Positions 32,847-45,183 are shown, counted from the stretch's first letter. The stretch: DNA of 64,000 nt from Cryptomeria japonica (GCF_030272615.1 NC_081414.1:912459009-912523008); one strand, 5' to 3'. The notes: generated by a model from the sequence alone, not told the origin. Program-made: numbers and translations.

Positions 32847-35571
32847 ATTTTTTTTCAATAAAAGTGGATTATTCCACTAAACTTTTTTATTAATATTTTT
32901 TATTTTTTACATAGGATTCAAAGAGCATACCGGAGGAAAGAACCCTGGGAAGAAAACCTTCGGTCACAACTCATAAAATAAACCTATAGCATCTAATGGA
33001 TCAGTTTATACACCCTGCCCAAAACCATATACAAAATGCGGCCACAACACATATAATATCAGTTTTACATAGAGCCCATATGACAATTTGCCAAAAAACC
33101 CATCGAATAATTTTCAAATCTAGACTCCACAGCTGCTATCAATGGAAGAAGACAGAATTTTCCAAAGCCCTGTGCCAGATACCATGAACCAAAAACCTTC
33201 CTGCCAAAAAAGAAAGTATCAAAAAACCTTTGGAAAAACACTATTGTATCAAATACCATGAGCTCGAACTCCCCTCCAGACAACGAACATGAATACTTGA
33301 AATGAAAGGGGAAAGCAAGAGTAATTATCATCATAAAATTTTACATCAACATTACTCAAGAAAATCACATAACTATTGGTGCAAACCTTCCCATACCCTA
33401 GAAGGAATTTCTTCAAAACCCACCTCTCGCTGATTAGCATTGCTATCAATGGCTAAATTTGCCCAATAATCTGTAATCTTATTAACTTCTCTGTAACAAT
33501 GGGATACCAAGAAAGATTCAAACAATTCTAATTTTTGTAAAATGGGATCAACTATATACTGCAAATTCCAACAATTCAATTTCTTTTTCATAACACATTG
33601 AATAATCACCATAGAATCACCTTCAATTATTAAGTCATTAATTCCCAAAGAGATTGCCATATCCAATCCAAAAGACAAAACATAAAATTCCGCATAATTG
33701 TTAGTTTTAAAACCAATAGCATGACACTTAGCTCGAATAAAATTTGCATTGTGATCATAAATTACCATGCCTACCCCAGCCGGCCCAAGGTTACCACGAG
33801 AGGCCCCATCAAAATTCAGTTTAAATTGCCCCTGCGGAGGAGGTTTCCATCTAGCAGAGAATCTCTTACCTATTGCATCATTCTTTTTTGAAATTGAACC
33901 ATGAGAGGGTAAAACTGATAGCATCTTCCAAACTCTAGTAACTCTACTATCCCAGTGTGAAAAAGAAGTAAGATTTTCCAAATTCTTATAAATAAATGAC
34001 AAAGCAACCTCAGAGATTGAAGACTCAATTTTTAAAAGAACCTTAGACACAGGAGAACTTATTTTTTTAAATATCCTGTTGTTTCTCTCTAGCCAAACAT
34101 TCCAAATCACAATAGATGGAGATATGATCCAAAGGCATGCATAAAAAGATGAGGCAAACATAAAGGGCCAAGATCTAAAATGGGAAATGAGATCCTTCCC
34201 AATAACAAAGGATATATTTAACTTCTCAAACAACCACTGCCAACATTCATAAGCATAATCACAATGTAGGAACAGGTGTGAAGAAGATTCCAAATTTTTG
34301 TTACAAAGGACACAAGGGAAAACAACAGTAATACCAAGCCTGTCTAGTCTCATACCTGTAAGGACTCTGTCCTGAACTGCCAACCAAGCAAAGGCTCCAA
34401 CTTTAGGAAGGCAAGCCGAATGCCAAAACAACTTATAAGGCCAAGATGATAAATCTTTAGCAACCATAAGAGAGTTGTAACCATCTTTAACAGTGTACTT
34501 ACCAGAAATATTCTTTGTCCAAATAAGTTCATCCTCAGAATCAGAAAGAAATACAATTCTATCCCCCAGAATCTTCTCAAAATCTAATTTCATACTTTGA
34601 TCAACATCTAAGAAATCAATTGACTTCCATCTAGCTAGCTTAAGGGGTCCACTAGTCATAATTTCAAAATAATCTGCTACAAAAACACCCCAAAGGGAGG
34701 AAAGAACAGTGATCAGAGGAGACCAATCCCTAATATTCACCAAAGGTGTGTGTCCATTCCATACTTCATCCCAGAATCTGACCTTTCTACCATTATGAAC
34801 AATCCATGAGAGATGAGGCAAAATAATTGATCTACATTTACAAAGGAAATTCCAAATAGCAGAACCCGAAGGCAAATTTGAGACTTTAAAAATGTACTCT
34901 CTCGGTCCATTATTTAAATATTTGGCAAACATAATATGTGCCCATAAGAAGCTAGGCTTGTCATATAATTTCCAAACCAACTTAGCACCTAAGGCTAAAT
35001 TCTGATTTTCCAAACTCCGAATTCCTGTTCCCCCAAGTTCCTTAGGCAAACATACCTTATACCATGCAACTAAAGGGAGTTTCTTCTTGCCATCTTTATT
35101 ATTGTTCCAAAGAAAATCTCTAAGCGTATCCTGTAAACTAACCATAGCTGCTTTTGGAGACTTCAAAATAGAAATGAGATATATGGGAACAACATTCAAA
35201 ACAGACTTGATGAGAACAATTTTACCCGCCAAAGTTAACCATCTATGATTCCATGAAAGAATTCTTTTAGAAATGACCGAAATAATCTTATCCCAAAAAC
35301 CAATCTTATCCTGTTTAACAAAGAAAGGAATCCCAAGGTAAGTACATGGAAGATTTCCAGTCTCAAATCCCGAAAAGGATTGCAACCTATGTTGAACTAG
35401 TTGTGATGTATTAAGGAAAAAAATCTTTGATTTATCACCATTCACCTTCTGACCAGAAAATGATGCATAATTCTATATTATTCCTTTAATCACTTTTGCC
35501 TCAACTAACGAAGCATGTCCAAATAACAGAGTATCATCTGCAAAGAGACAATGAGAAATACTTTGGGGAAT
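32847..35571 (-). mobile_element. L1-type LINE, 5'-truncated (LINE 1)
   Basis: The minus-strand element ends in an A-tract (complement of ATTTTTTTT at 32847). It begins within RT just before the FADD motif, the usual 5' truncation of LINEs. Candidate 11-bp target duplication ATGATGAATAT at 32836-32846 and 35572-35582. The 3' UTR is about 500 nt. Confidence 0.82.
33373..35571 (-). pseudogene. LINE ORF2 C-terminal part: RT end, zinc finger, RNase H
   Basis: HCLFADDTLLFG (RT catalytic FADD, 35530-35544), one in-frame TAG (35473-35475), then 690 open codons from 35445. In order: RT thumb segment (LPCTYLGIPFF), the conserved SWNHRWLTLAGKIVLIKSVL, a zf-RVT motif CVLCNKNLESSSHLFLHC, and an RNase H (RVT_3) domain. 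That domain keeps its acidic residues: NFDGASRGN, NNYAEFYVL, IEGDS and the ITDYWANLA end. Endonuclease and the first part of RT are missing. The long open frame suggests a fairly young insertion compared with its neighbours. Confidence 0.92.
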
Positions 35572-35806
35572 ATGATGAATATTGAAATTTAAATCCAAGC
35601 AAATTAATTGAAATAAATTAGGATTTTATAAATAAAACCACTTAATTTATGTAAATTGATGAGATTCAAATTTGATTTTTTTTTTTGTATTTTGAGATTT
35701 AAATTTAGAAAAATGTGAAATGAAAATTTGAAAGTTGACATTTGGAAATTGGAATTTGCAAAATGATTATTCATTATTTGAAAAACTATGCAACTTACTA
35801 GGAAAT

Positions 35807-35930
35807 TTAAAATTTAAAATTAGATCTATGATTGAAATTTGCAAATTAGATCTATGATTGAAATTTGCAAAAAGAACCTCTTAATTTTAAAATTTAAAAT
35901 TAGATCTATGATTGAAATTTGCAAAATTGG
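35807..35930. repeat. short tandem repeat, AGATCTATGATTGAAATTTG
   Basis: AGATCTATGATTGAAATTTG plus CAAA occurs three times (about 35822, 35848, 35902), separated by AATTTAAAATT variants, within the AT-rich D leader (35583-36416). No ORF in that leader. Confidence 0.8.
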
Positions 35931-36416
35931 GAAATGCACAAAGTTAATTTAAATTTAAAAATTAGGGCTCTTTTAATTAACCAATTAATTTTTTAAAATT
36001 AATTTTTAAATTAAATTTGAAATTGAAATTTGATCCATGATCGTAATTTTGAATTGAATTTAACAACCAAATTTGAAGAGGGAATTTCAAAATTTAAACA
36101 ACCCACAAGGTCAATTTTTAAAAGTTTTAAAATTATGGTTTTTGAAATTAACCACTTAATTTTAAAATTTAATTGTGAAATTTGACTTGTAGATGAAAAT
36201 TTGAATTTTAAAATTGAAGAAGTACTCAGATCTAAAATATTTAACCCAAATTAAGCAATTCACAAGTTCAATTTTGAATTTTAAAAATTAGGGTTTTAAT
36301 GAAACTAACCTCTAAATTTTCAAAATTTGCAAGAAAATCAACCTTGTAAATGAAAACTTGAATTTTTAATTGCATACACTCAGATCTAAAAACAAAAATC
36401 AGAATTAATGGTGTAA

Positions 36417-36432
36417 GGAGTCGGGTTCACCA
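36417..36432 (-). other. primer binding site of D (tRNA-Trp-like)
   Basis: Minus strand TGGTGAACCCGACTCC, three bases inside the LTR end. The first 13 nt match the tRNA-Trp complement, the same primer as A1, but the match is short. Confidence 0.65.
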
Positions 36433-36435
36433 AAA

Positions 36436-37645
36436 TGTAAAGGGGAAAATTTAATTCAAGGCAATTTGCAACATAGAAGGAGAAATCGCCAAATCAATTT
36501 TTGCTTTGAGGAGAGATTTCTTTTACATTCAAAAGAGGGGAGGAATCCACTAGATTCAATCACAGATTAGATAAGGACTTAATACTAAGTGGGTTGATTT
36601 ATTATGATGAGTTTTTCCCTCTTTTGTGAGTTGAAATGTTGATTTAGGGTAAAGTGTTGAAATTGAAGACGAAATTGAGGAAATAAGGAGCTACATGTTT
36701 CGGATTTCGTCGTGCACCTAGATCTGAGTAATATGAGTTGATTCGGATATGCCCTACGAAAATGCCTTGAAAAAGCAAGGATCGTGGCGCTGCCTCTTGG
36801 TCCTTCGAATTTTTTGCACGTCGAAAAGGGTTTTTCCATCTCTGCAACTAAAGCTTAATTTCAGAAGAACAACTGTGCACCTGTTTCCTGCACACAGAAA
36901 GAAGGGGAAAAAGGTTGGGAATAGGGTTTTGCCTAAGTCAAATCCCAGTTGAGGAATCAACCTTGAATGAAATATTGCAAATGCTCGAAATAAATGCTAC
37001 AAAGGTATACCTTCAGATCTGCAATAAATGATGATGATACTTTGCTTCTTGAATATAATCACATATATTGTATGAAATGGCATGAACATGACAAAACCCT
37101 AACACACACACACACGTTTGCAAATGAATGATGTAAAGTTGCTCCACAATGGATTGATGAAGACTATGCAACCTTGAAGACCTCTAGAGATGCTTGATGA
37201 TGAATGCTTCAATGCTTGACTGTAGTTATCCTTGCCTTATCACATTATGCTCCTTGTGTATGTTATTATGTTATGCCAAATGAGAGGGGAATACCTCCTT
37301 ATATACTTGTCTATCGTCAAACTTATTAATTTTTCGACATAGGCTGACATGAAGAGGCAATTCCCACTCAAATTTTATATAGGGCCTCGGTTTGAATTGG
37401 GTCCCAATTAGGGAGGACTAGGGCATAGCGCCCTGGTCCCAATGGGGACCAAGTTGCCATGCCCTGGTCCTACCCCAAATTGGGCCAAGGTAAGGGGTCC
37501 CAACAAGGCACAAAGTGAAAATATGAAGTTTATTGCATGGTGGAGGCATAAATTGGTCCAAATCAAGCGTGAGAATGAGGACACTAAGGCGAGGGCCCCA
37601 AATGTGGTCAAAAAATTGCAAAGGGTGCAATTTTAGGATGCCACA
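36436..37645 (-). repeat. 5' LTR of element D
   Basis: 1210 bp on the minus strand, TGTGGCATCCTAAAATTGC to ...CCCCTTTACA. Possible TATA box TATATAAGG (37305-37297). Both-strand open stretches here are incidental. Its start interrupts the gag of E. Confidence 0.8.
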
Positions 37646-38519
37646 TGAAGAAAGAACTCAAAGGTGCTAAAGATGAGATTAGTAATGACTTAAGTTTGAA
37701 AGTTGGAAAAGAGATATGGGAATCTGTCTTGCAATTTTAGAATAATGGAGAATTTTGTGAATGCTTGAAGATTAATGAAGAGGACAAAGGAATGAATAAT
37801 GCCACTAAGCATTAGAAAATTTTCATGCCTAATCAAAATTTTCGGAAGTTTGTGATGGACCAGAGACTTCCTCCAGTTTCTTTCAGGTATTTATAATTTA
37901 AAGGAAATTATTTTTTATGCAATCAAGTAGGACATAGAGCGAGTGAATACATAATCAGATAAGGAATTATTCTTTCAATGTAAATTTTCATTATTGCAAT
38001 AAGTTTGGTCACAAGGCTAGTGAATGTAGAAGCAAAATGAATATGAACAATAGTGTCAGATCTTTCAATGTATGTTGCTATGTTTGTAATGGATATGGAC
38101 ACAAAGATGTTGGATTTTTTATCTCCTTGAGTTGTCTTTATCATCCCAATGATGGATCATGGAGTGTGATCCGAAACATTGATGAAAAAATTCTTTAACA
38201 CAATCTAATCTAGAAGCAACTCTACAATAGTTCTAAGGATTGTGGAAACTTGATATCATTAACGAATAGGAACTTAAGAAGAAATGTGAATGGGAGTATG
38301 ATGTAAAATGGTCTGATATGCTATATTTGTAATGTTGTTAGGCACATTGCAAGATTTTATAAAAGCAGCAAAGGAAAGAATGCTTGTTCGGAGAATGTGG
38401 TAGACTCTAATGGAAAAGGAAAGAAGTTGTGGTTAAAGAAATCAAAAGAGAAGACTGAAGGAAATGTTGAAGGTGGTTCAACATCCATTGAGGGCGCAGT
38501 TCCCTCTTCTAGTAATTGA
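37646..38519 (+). pseudogene. gag-like fragment with four CCHC-type knuckles (E)
   Basis: After a lysine-rich segment come CNQVGHRASEY (last Cys to Tyr), CNKFGHKASEC (intact second half), CNGYGHKDVGF (last Cys lost) and CNVVRHIARFY, at about 37913, 38001, 38081 and 38323. A basic, serine-rich tail ends at 38519. Frames shift between knuckles. Four knuckles in a row is more than the one or two usual for plant copia gag. D truncates the N-terminal part. Confidence 0.6.
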
Positions 38520-38834
38520 CTCAGACAACAGAGTTTGATGGGAGCTTCAATGAAAACATCTTCCGACCCCTCTTGGTTTGATGCTAGGTATCCTCTTAGC
38601 GTGACAGATGCATGTGATATTTTTTCAGAGGTTTTGAGCTTATCTTCTAGTCCGGATGTAATTTTTAGAGGTTCAACAGATAGTGTATTAACTTTTTGAA
38701 AACCTAATTCATGAGTATTTATTTCGGCGATCACAATCATTTGTGCATTTGTAATTTGGAAATAAAAGAAGAGTGACAAAGAAAATTCAAGCAAAAGTGT
38801 GTAAAAAGGAATTGCAGAGTAGTGATTTTTTGAA

Positions 38835-40982
38835 ATGGCGAAAATTGTAAGTATCAATGATGAGCCTCGACCTGAGTATGAATTAAAACCTTTCATTCCA
38901 TCAAATATAGATTCAATTGGAGCTTTTTCTAGTGTTGATGATTGCACTATTTATAAAGAGGATGTTTGATAGTATATTCATGTTTCTTCAGAAGAGTATG
39001 ATCATGAGAAAATTAGGGCTTATAGGCAGAGTAATTTGGTTGACAGTTTGCAAAGGTTGAAGAATGAATTCAGTATCCTAGGGCACAAGGGTTTGGGTAC
39101 TTGAAATTATTTCCTGATGTTTGAAGATGAAGAAATTATCAGAATTGTTCCTAGTAGAATTCATGATGAATATATCTAGCTTGATAAACCTTACTTGATT
39201 TCAAACGAAGTACCGCAGGTTGTGATAGGGTTATGTGCCATTGGAGAAGTGCCAAGGTTGAAATCTATAAAGAATGTTGAAGTGAATCGATTAACCAGAG
39301 TAATATCAGATGGACGAGCTTTGAGAATTGATTCTATCAGAGATGTAGATGTCAAGTATGTAATGATGGGGATATCATATAAAGTTTATTATAGGAATAG
39401 AGAAGGTTTTTGTGCGTCCACCGAAGTTTATGTGGCTTACAGAATGGTCAAGGAAAATGTTGAATATGATTTGTGTGAGATTATGAGGCAACAATTGTTT
39501 GATAATATGAAGAAGCTAAAGAGTGATATGTATCCATTTTGGTATGGTTCTTTGATTGTTTGTTTAGTTTTCTATTTTCTGAATGCTTTAATCGGTGTTG
39601 AAAATATTGTATGGAGAGGAGATATGTTTGTTGGATGTCAGATTAAGAGTTACTTAAATAGTTTGGATGGTAGTCCTAAAATGTGCAAGAATTTTTTTAA
39701 GAATCTCAGAAGTGTGTTCGTTTTGAGGAATCAAATTCCTCTTAAAGTTCTAGATTGGTATAAGAATGACATTGTGTTTGTGGTAGATAAAGATAATTGT
39801 TTTTTAGAAGCTATGGTTCCTAGAGTTTCTTGGGTAACTTCATTACCTTATGAAGTTTCAAAAGATGAATTCATGAAGTTAGTAGAAAAAATTCTGAAGA
39901 TGCTGAAGGATCAAAATGCAGGGAGATTTAGAACAAAGGAAGAGATTCTTGGAAGGTCCCGAATGATGAAGTCGAAGAAGAAAGTGAAGAATTCTAGAAG
40001 GCTATTCACAAAGGCATTTGGCTCCTATTCTAAGATTCAAAAGAAAGGAAAAGGGGTTCCAAAGAAGAAGGATATTGAAATAGTGGCTATAGACAATGAT
40101 GATGAAGAAGAAGAGATGAAGGCCGAATAGAAAGTTGCTTAGAGTGAGGAAGCTGAAGTGGTGCAGAAAGAAGATGATGAAGAAATTGATGATGATGAGC
40201 TTACAGTAGACATGGTGCTTGAAATGATCAAGAAATCTGGCGGTGTGAAGACTGTTGGTAATTCATATCACAATTATGTATCTTATGAGCATGATGTTAT
40301 TCAGAAAGCATTTGTAAATTATTTGGTTTAGAAAAATTTGGTTGCTACTGATATTGTTGATTGTATTTCGAAGGAGGTTGTTGAGATACTCATAGAGAGA
40401 ATGGTTGGAGAAGATGATAATAAACTTAACAAAGGATTTATTGAAGCAAATGTACATGAGACAAAGATAGAGAGATGTAGGAAGGAAAATCAGGTGCTAA
40501 GTTATTGAATTTCAGGAAATCTATTATAGTTGAAAAGTTGTATAGATTCTGTTAGAGGTGGCCTGCTGCCACACATAAGTTCAAGGATGAAATTGATCGG
40601 AAAGAGTCTTAGTTGGTTGAAATGGCTAAAGATATTTATGGCAAAGAAAGGGATAAGGCTCAAGAATTTAGCTCTTAGAAGGAGACAAAGAGATGAGTTT
40701 ATGAGGATGTTTGGAGAGCTGAGGGTTGACATGGAATTAAAAATTTCTTCGTATTTGAGATTACTGGTTGAAGGAGAGAGTGTTGAGAAGGTTGCTAAAA
40801 ACATAAATTCTTTTGATGATGTAGTAAATAAATGTATTGATTGTGAGAGTCAGAGTAAGATTCCGAATGCTACTACTCATGCTTGGAAGGCCTCGGTGAT
40901 CAAGCTGACGAAACAATTCAAATTTATGTATCAGTTAATTTTGAATGATTTTGGTATTATATGTTTTGGCCTTTGTCTTTGA
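38835..40982 (+). pseudogene. long ORF of unknown function in element E
   Basis: One reading frame from the ATG at 38835 (MAKIVSINDEPRPEYELKPF) to 40982, about 715 codons, broken by roughly ten stops but no frameshift that I find. The longest open part is 39195-40130. It has a globular region (VYVAYRMVKENVEYDLCEIM, PFWYGSLIVCLVFYFLNAL), then a basic KKKVKNSRR segment, acidic EEE/DDE runs and a helical end. The middle has the look of the putative plant transposon domain seen in other plant retroelements; this is a weak resemblance. It sits where pol would be expected. Confidence 0.5.
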
Positions 40983-41129
40983 TGGCAAAGGGGGAGAAAG
41001 ATGCTGAAAAATGTTTTGTTATATGTTTTGGTAATGTTATTGTTAGGAGGAGTTATTATTGGTTACTTTTCCAAAGGCTTAAAGTGAAAACATTTTTGGT
41101 CATTTTCCATCAATGACAAAGGGGGAGAT

Positions 41130-42300
41130 TGTTACAGATGTGTGCTTTGTTGTCATTGATGTCAAATAGTGTGGTTTGGATATGGTCTGGTCCAGACATT
41201 TGTTGTGTGGGATTTGACATCTTTTGTGTGCGATTTAGTGTTGCAGTACTTCATTGGAGTATATGTAGTTATGCTTTTGTATTGGTTGTTACGATTACGT
41301 TTGTATCAGAGGGTGTTAAGATTGGTTTTTATTGGTTGGATATAGACAAATTGTGTTGGAAGTTGTTCTAGTTGATATTAGCTTGTTTTTTGATGGTGCA
41401 AACAGTTGGAAGCTTTATCTATATGGTCTGCGAGTTGCTTATTTTGGTTCAAACTCTTTCAGTGCATTTTTGGGATGTGTTCCTTGGTTCAATGATTTCG
41501 TGTGATATATTTTATTGGCTTTTTGTTGCTCGTTGGGTGTTGGTTTAGGTTTGGTTTATGCTCTATGCGTTTTATATTTTGGTCTGGTTGTATATATTGA
41601 GTTGAAAATATGTGTACACATTACAATCTTCATTTTGGCCGACCTAGTGAGAATGTTTTAATCTAGTTTGGTATATATATACATGATGATTTATTGAAAA
41701 GAATATATATTGAGTGATATACAAGTATGAGATGTAAGTGAATTGGATTCGATAGTGAGTATGTGCGATTTGATGTAAGGATGTCGATGTGATTTGTATT
41801 AGTGTTGTGCCAGTGCAGAAGTCTCAGTAAAAGTAGATGCAATAATCCAGAAGATCTGGTGGTCTAGACATTTCATTAAGGTCAAAGAGTGTGCTTTAAC
41901 AGTAACGATACTCAGCATATGGAGATGCTTTTATTAATACAGTTCATTTCTTGAAAGTTGTAAATCTGCATTTTGCCCTATTGCAATGAGCTTCAAGTTT
42001 TACACATGAGCAGTTAGGCTTGGTCTGCAAGTCTGAAGCAGTGAGTTCTCTCTTTCGTAATCATTTCTATATATAGTGGATTATCTTGTGAGTTAACACT
42101 CATCGTGGTTTTTCCCAGTTCGATTTTTCCACATATTAAATATTGGTGTTCTTGTGTGGATGGTTTATGATGAACTTTTTCAATGCTTTTGATGTGCATA
42201 TTTGGAATCAATTGGTTAACATAAGTTTGCAGTTCGAAATTTTAATTTATATTGATCTAACCCCTCATCCCCCCTCTTAGCATTTGTTGTGTGTTCAGCA
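41130..42300 (+). repeat. 3' LTR of element E
   Basis: Starts TGTTACAGATGTGTGC after the polypurine tract 41116-41129. TATATATATA at 41672-41681. The end carries the conserved copia-type TGGTTTTTCCCAGTTCG and the CCCCTCATCCCCCCTCTTAG stretch, finishing near TGTTCAGCA (42300). The exact 3' border is uncertain by a few bases. Confidence 0.75.
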
Positions 42301-43358
42301 CATCATTGACATGTGAGCTACTTCCTTATAAAGGGAATTATGTCCTCATTTTCTCTCTTCTATGGGGGTACGTTCATTATACTTACATGAAATAAGAAGT
42401 CCTTGAGGGGTCACATTGAGTTGTATCCTTCTTTCACTAGTCTAGTTACTTCATTTTCTCTCTTTGGATAGAAGTTTTTCTCCCATGTGGTTTTATCCTT
42501 TTCTTGAGTATGAGAGGTTTCATCAAGTGTTTGTACATGGGTACGTCATCAATCTTTGTAGTTGGGATCCATCCATCATTGCATTCATCATTAGGCCTTT
42601 ACCTTCTACCTAAGTTAATCTTAAAGTGGGGTGTTGGAGTATTTAGGACAATCGCCTTAGTAATTAATTAATTAAACATTAATCATTTAGGTGCCATGTT
42701 GCTTAATTCACTTAAGCTAAACATAGGAGTGTTTTTCTATATTTAGATTGAGCTATATATTAGGTCTTGTTTTCTCATAGGATAGGCTCGAGGTCTTCAC
42801 TAACTGGGCAATATTATATCACATGCATTCATATTGGGGGGTTTAATATTCCAAAAAATGTTCAATATATTGCCTATCTAGTGAAAATAGTGGATTTTTT
42901 AAATCAGGCTATGAAAAAATGCAATATCTGGTGAAAATAGGGGGGTTTCTAATTCAGGTTTTGTATTGGGAGAGGGTGACAAAAAGGATTTTAGGGCAAT
43001 GTTTTTAAAAAAATAAGGATATTCTTTAGTATGTCATGAATGCACGCGATATAACCCAAGTTCACTAGGTGAAGTCCCCATGAGCATAGGATGAGAACAC
43101 TTGTCATGGTCTAACTTAACCCTCACCTAGGGTTTTATACTTTTTCTTTTATAAGCATTAATTGTAATCATTGTGATCTATCCAAGATTCCAAGTTTGTT
43201 CAAATAATTAGTATAGACATATCAATCATGCTTTCTTGGATCAATCTCTCTCTCAAGGTTGTATACCACACAAGCATGAATTTTTCTCTTTAGATGTGAT
43301 AAAAATTTTGGTTGTATGTGAATTCTAGGAGTTGTGGGGACTACTACCAACTCCAACA
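42301..43358 (+). mobile_element. element F, 3' end with LTR 42632-43358
   Basis: The 727 bp LTR has perfect inverted ends TGTTGGAGT...ACTCCAACA and is preceded by a purine-rich AAAGTGGGG, so it is a plus-oriented 3' LTR. 42301-42631 is the untranslated 3' part of F. The five-base flanks TGGGG and ATAAT do not match, as expected for a 3' LTR with internal sequence on its left. E inserted in F just upstream. Confidence 0.7.
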
Positions 43359-43489
43359 ATAATAACCTTTATTTTTTATCTCCCTATTAATTACTTTTCT
43401 ATATCTTTTATTTCGTAGAGATTGGGCATTGCAAGAGTGTTTGGAGGATTAAATAACGTCCAAAAATTTTTGTTGGATAAGATGTTGCA
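43359..43489. other. flank after element F
   Basis: AT-rich; nothing recognised. Confidence 0.4.
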
Positions 43490-44130
43490 TGGCCTGGTCC
43501 TAGAGCCATTCTTGTTTGAGATCACATAGCCAATCGAAAAGGAGTATAAAAATTTCACAAAGGGTGACATGGTGGACTCAAATTTGTGGGAGAGAGAATT
43601 AGTAACCATATTCCCCTTGCGCTTCTCATGAATGGTCTCACAATCATACCTCGTGATTTTGTTGACCCATTTTTGTTGAACAAGAAAGGATACTTGTTAG
43701 TCTAAGAAAAAATTAATAGTATGGTTATCTATTTTGATGCAAAAAATGTCTTCCTACCAAATTTTTCCTCCATTTATTAATCGCATGTAAGATGACCATC
43801 ATTTTCTTCTCATAAGTGGAGAATACCAAATTACACTCTCTATAATGCCTTGCTAGTAAAGGCATTGGAGAGATTGTCTTGCATGAGAACAACACTAATG
43901 CCACCTCGACAAGCATCATTTTTCAATGGAAAATGATTTGAAGAAATCAAGCATGTCAACTACTAGGGTTGTACACATAAACTATTTAAAGACCATCAAA
44001 TAAGTGTCCATGATGAGACACCATTTTGAGAAAAGTTGTCAATGGAGCAATAATATTCCATATTGTTTGGGAAATTTCTTATAATAGCCATAAGACCCAT
44101 AAATTCGAGTAAGCTTCTAAGTGTATGGGA
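43490..44130 (-). pseudogene. gypsy RT/RNase H remnant
   Basis: On the minus strand, shifted fragments in correct pol order: LTRIYGSYGYYKKFPKQYG (end of RT), IIAPLTTFLKM, then STYEKKMMVILHAINKWR with LVGRHF (RNase H), and QQKWVNKITRYDCE followed by a KGNMVTNSLSHKFE stretch, the usual end of RNase H. Many frameshifts; no ends or LTRs found. An old fragment unrelated in strand to F or G. Confidence 0.75.
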
Positions 44131-44867
44131 GCAAGCCAAATGCACATGCATGCTCTTGGAGTCACTGCCAAAGTTTCAAACACTTAGTCATTTTTCCTCC
44201 TTAGCAAGGAGCATCCTCCAAATCATCTTGTTGTATGACCTACAATTAGACATGTTTAAGGATTTGATTAATATATGCCTCTAGCGCAACCTCTAGACCC
44301 CACTTTCAATCAAGTTGACAAATCAATCAACACATCTCTAAAGTGACAAGCTTTACTCAAGACCAATATAATTAACAAATGCACAATCTAACATTCAAGG
44401 TCTTTAAATGTCAAACTAATGATGCAAGGACTTTAGCACAAAAAAAATCATTGGGGTACAATGATTGGCTCTATTTGGGGATTGTGCCACATACTTGGGT
44501 CATAGGTGGGCCCCATAATCTCTAGTTTGAGATTAGATCAATGTCTTAAACATCATTCAAAAGAGTTAATATTATACCTAAACACATGACTAATAAAAAA
44601 AATAAAGGGGAAAACATCAAAACATAATGGATCACATTAAGAAAATAGATAACATATCAAAATAATATATAAGGAAAACTTCTTTCAAATCCTACATTAA
44701 GAAAATTCATCACTTATGTGGAAACTTCTTTATTCATACATCTTAAGAAAGTACCATCAAAACTCACTTCTATAAGACGTCCTTCCAAATAACATATGTT
44801 TGTGCTTGGAGCTTTTGAATATTGCACATGCATTGTTAGTTGTCCATATGGACACCATATGGACAGG
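44131..44867. other. unassigned sequence
   Basis: No gene or repeat recognised, apart from decayed RT sequence that may extend to about 44300. Confidence 0.35.
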
Positions 44868-45183
44868 TTTTGTTGAGTTTATGTCGTGTTGTAAAGTTGC
44901 AACCAAAAATTAGGTCTGCCCAAGTCACAGGTTTTTGAACTATTGAGTATACTCTTTTGAACTATTGAGTATACTCTTTGAAGGTGACCCAAAATTTGCT
45001 TTACATAGATCCTCACCAAGTTACAAGTCATAATAAAAGCCTTAATTAGTGTTCAAAATTTTAACTAAAAAGAACCTTGACCATAGGATCTCAGATTACC
45101 ATCAATGTTGGAAAAATGAGGTCACTTAAGTCAATAGATTTGGATCATTCATTCTTGCACATGCACCAAATGATATAAAGGTT
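44868..45183. repeat. ~300 bp flank copy, left of element G
   Basis: From TTTTGTTGAGTTTATGTCGT to GATATAAAGGTT, ending directly at G's 5' LTR. The same sequence follows G's 3' LTR at 56479-56773. This copy has an extra 22-bp internal duplication (TTTTGAACTATTGAGTATAC). Apart from that the two differ at only a few percent of sites. Confidence 0.9.

Larger units (their letters stand above)
32591..37645 (-). mobile_element. gypsy element D, 5' LTR and leader fragments (minus)
   Basis: LTR 37645-36436 on the minus strand, then a PBS and an AT-rich leader (36416-35572). The leader is interrupted by LINE 1 (32847-35571), and I infer that it continues at 32591-32846 up to element B. The LTR start at 37645 abuts gag coding sequence of E. 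No D protein is visible. Assignment to gypsy rests on LTR form and PBS only. Confidence 0.6.
37646..42300 (+). mobile_element. element E: gag-like ORF, long unknown ORF and copia-type 3' LTR, no pol
   Basis: A multi-knuckle gag fragment (37646-38519) is followed 316 nt later by a ~715-codon frame of unknown function (38835-40982). Then come a polypurine tract (CAATGACAAAGGGGGAGAT) and an LTR. No protease, integrase or RT is present between gag and LTR, so E looks non-autonomous by design or by internal deletion. The 5' LTR lies beyond D, outside the window. Confidence 0.65.

Noticed and set aside
36585-37636. Overlapping open frames on both strands in 36.6-37.6 kb
   Set aside because: They lie entirely within the LTR of element D, overlap one another and show no family motif.
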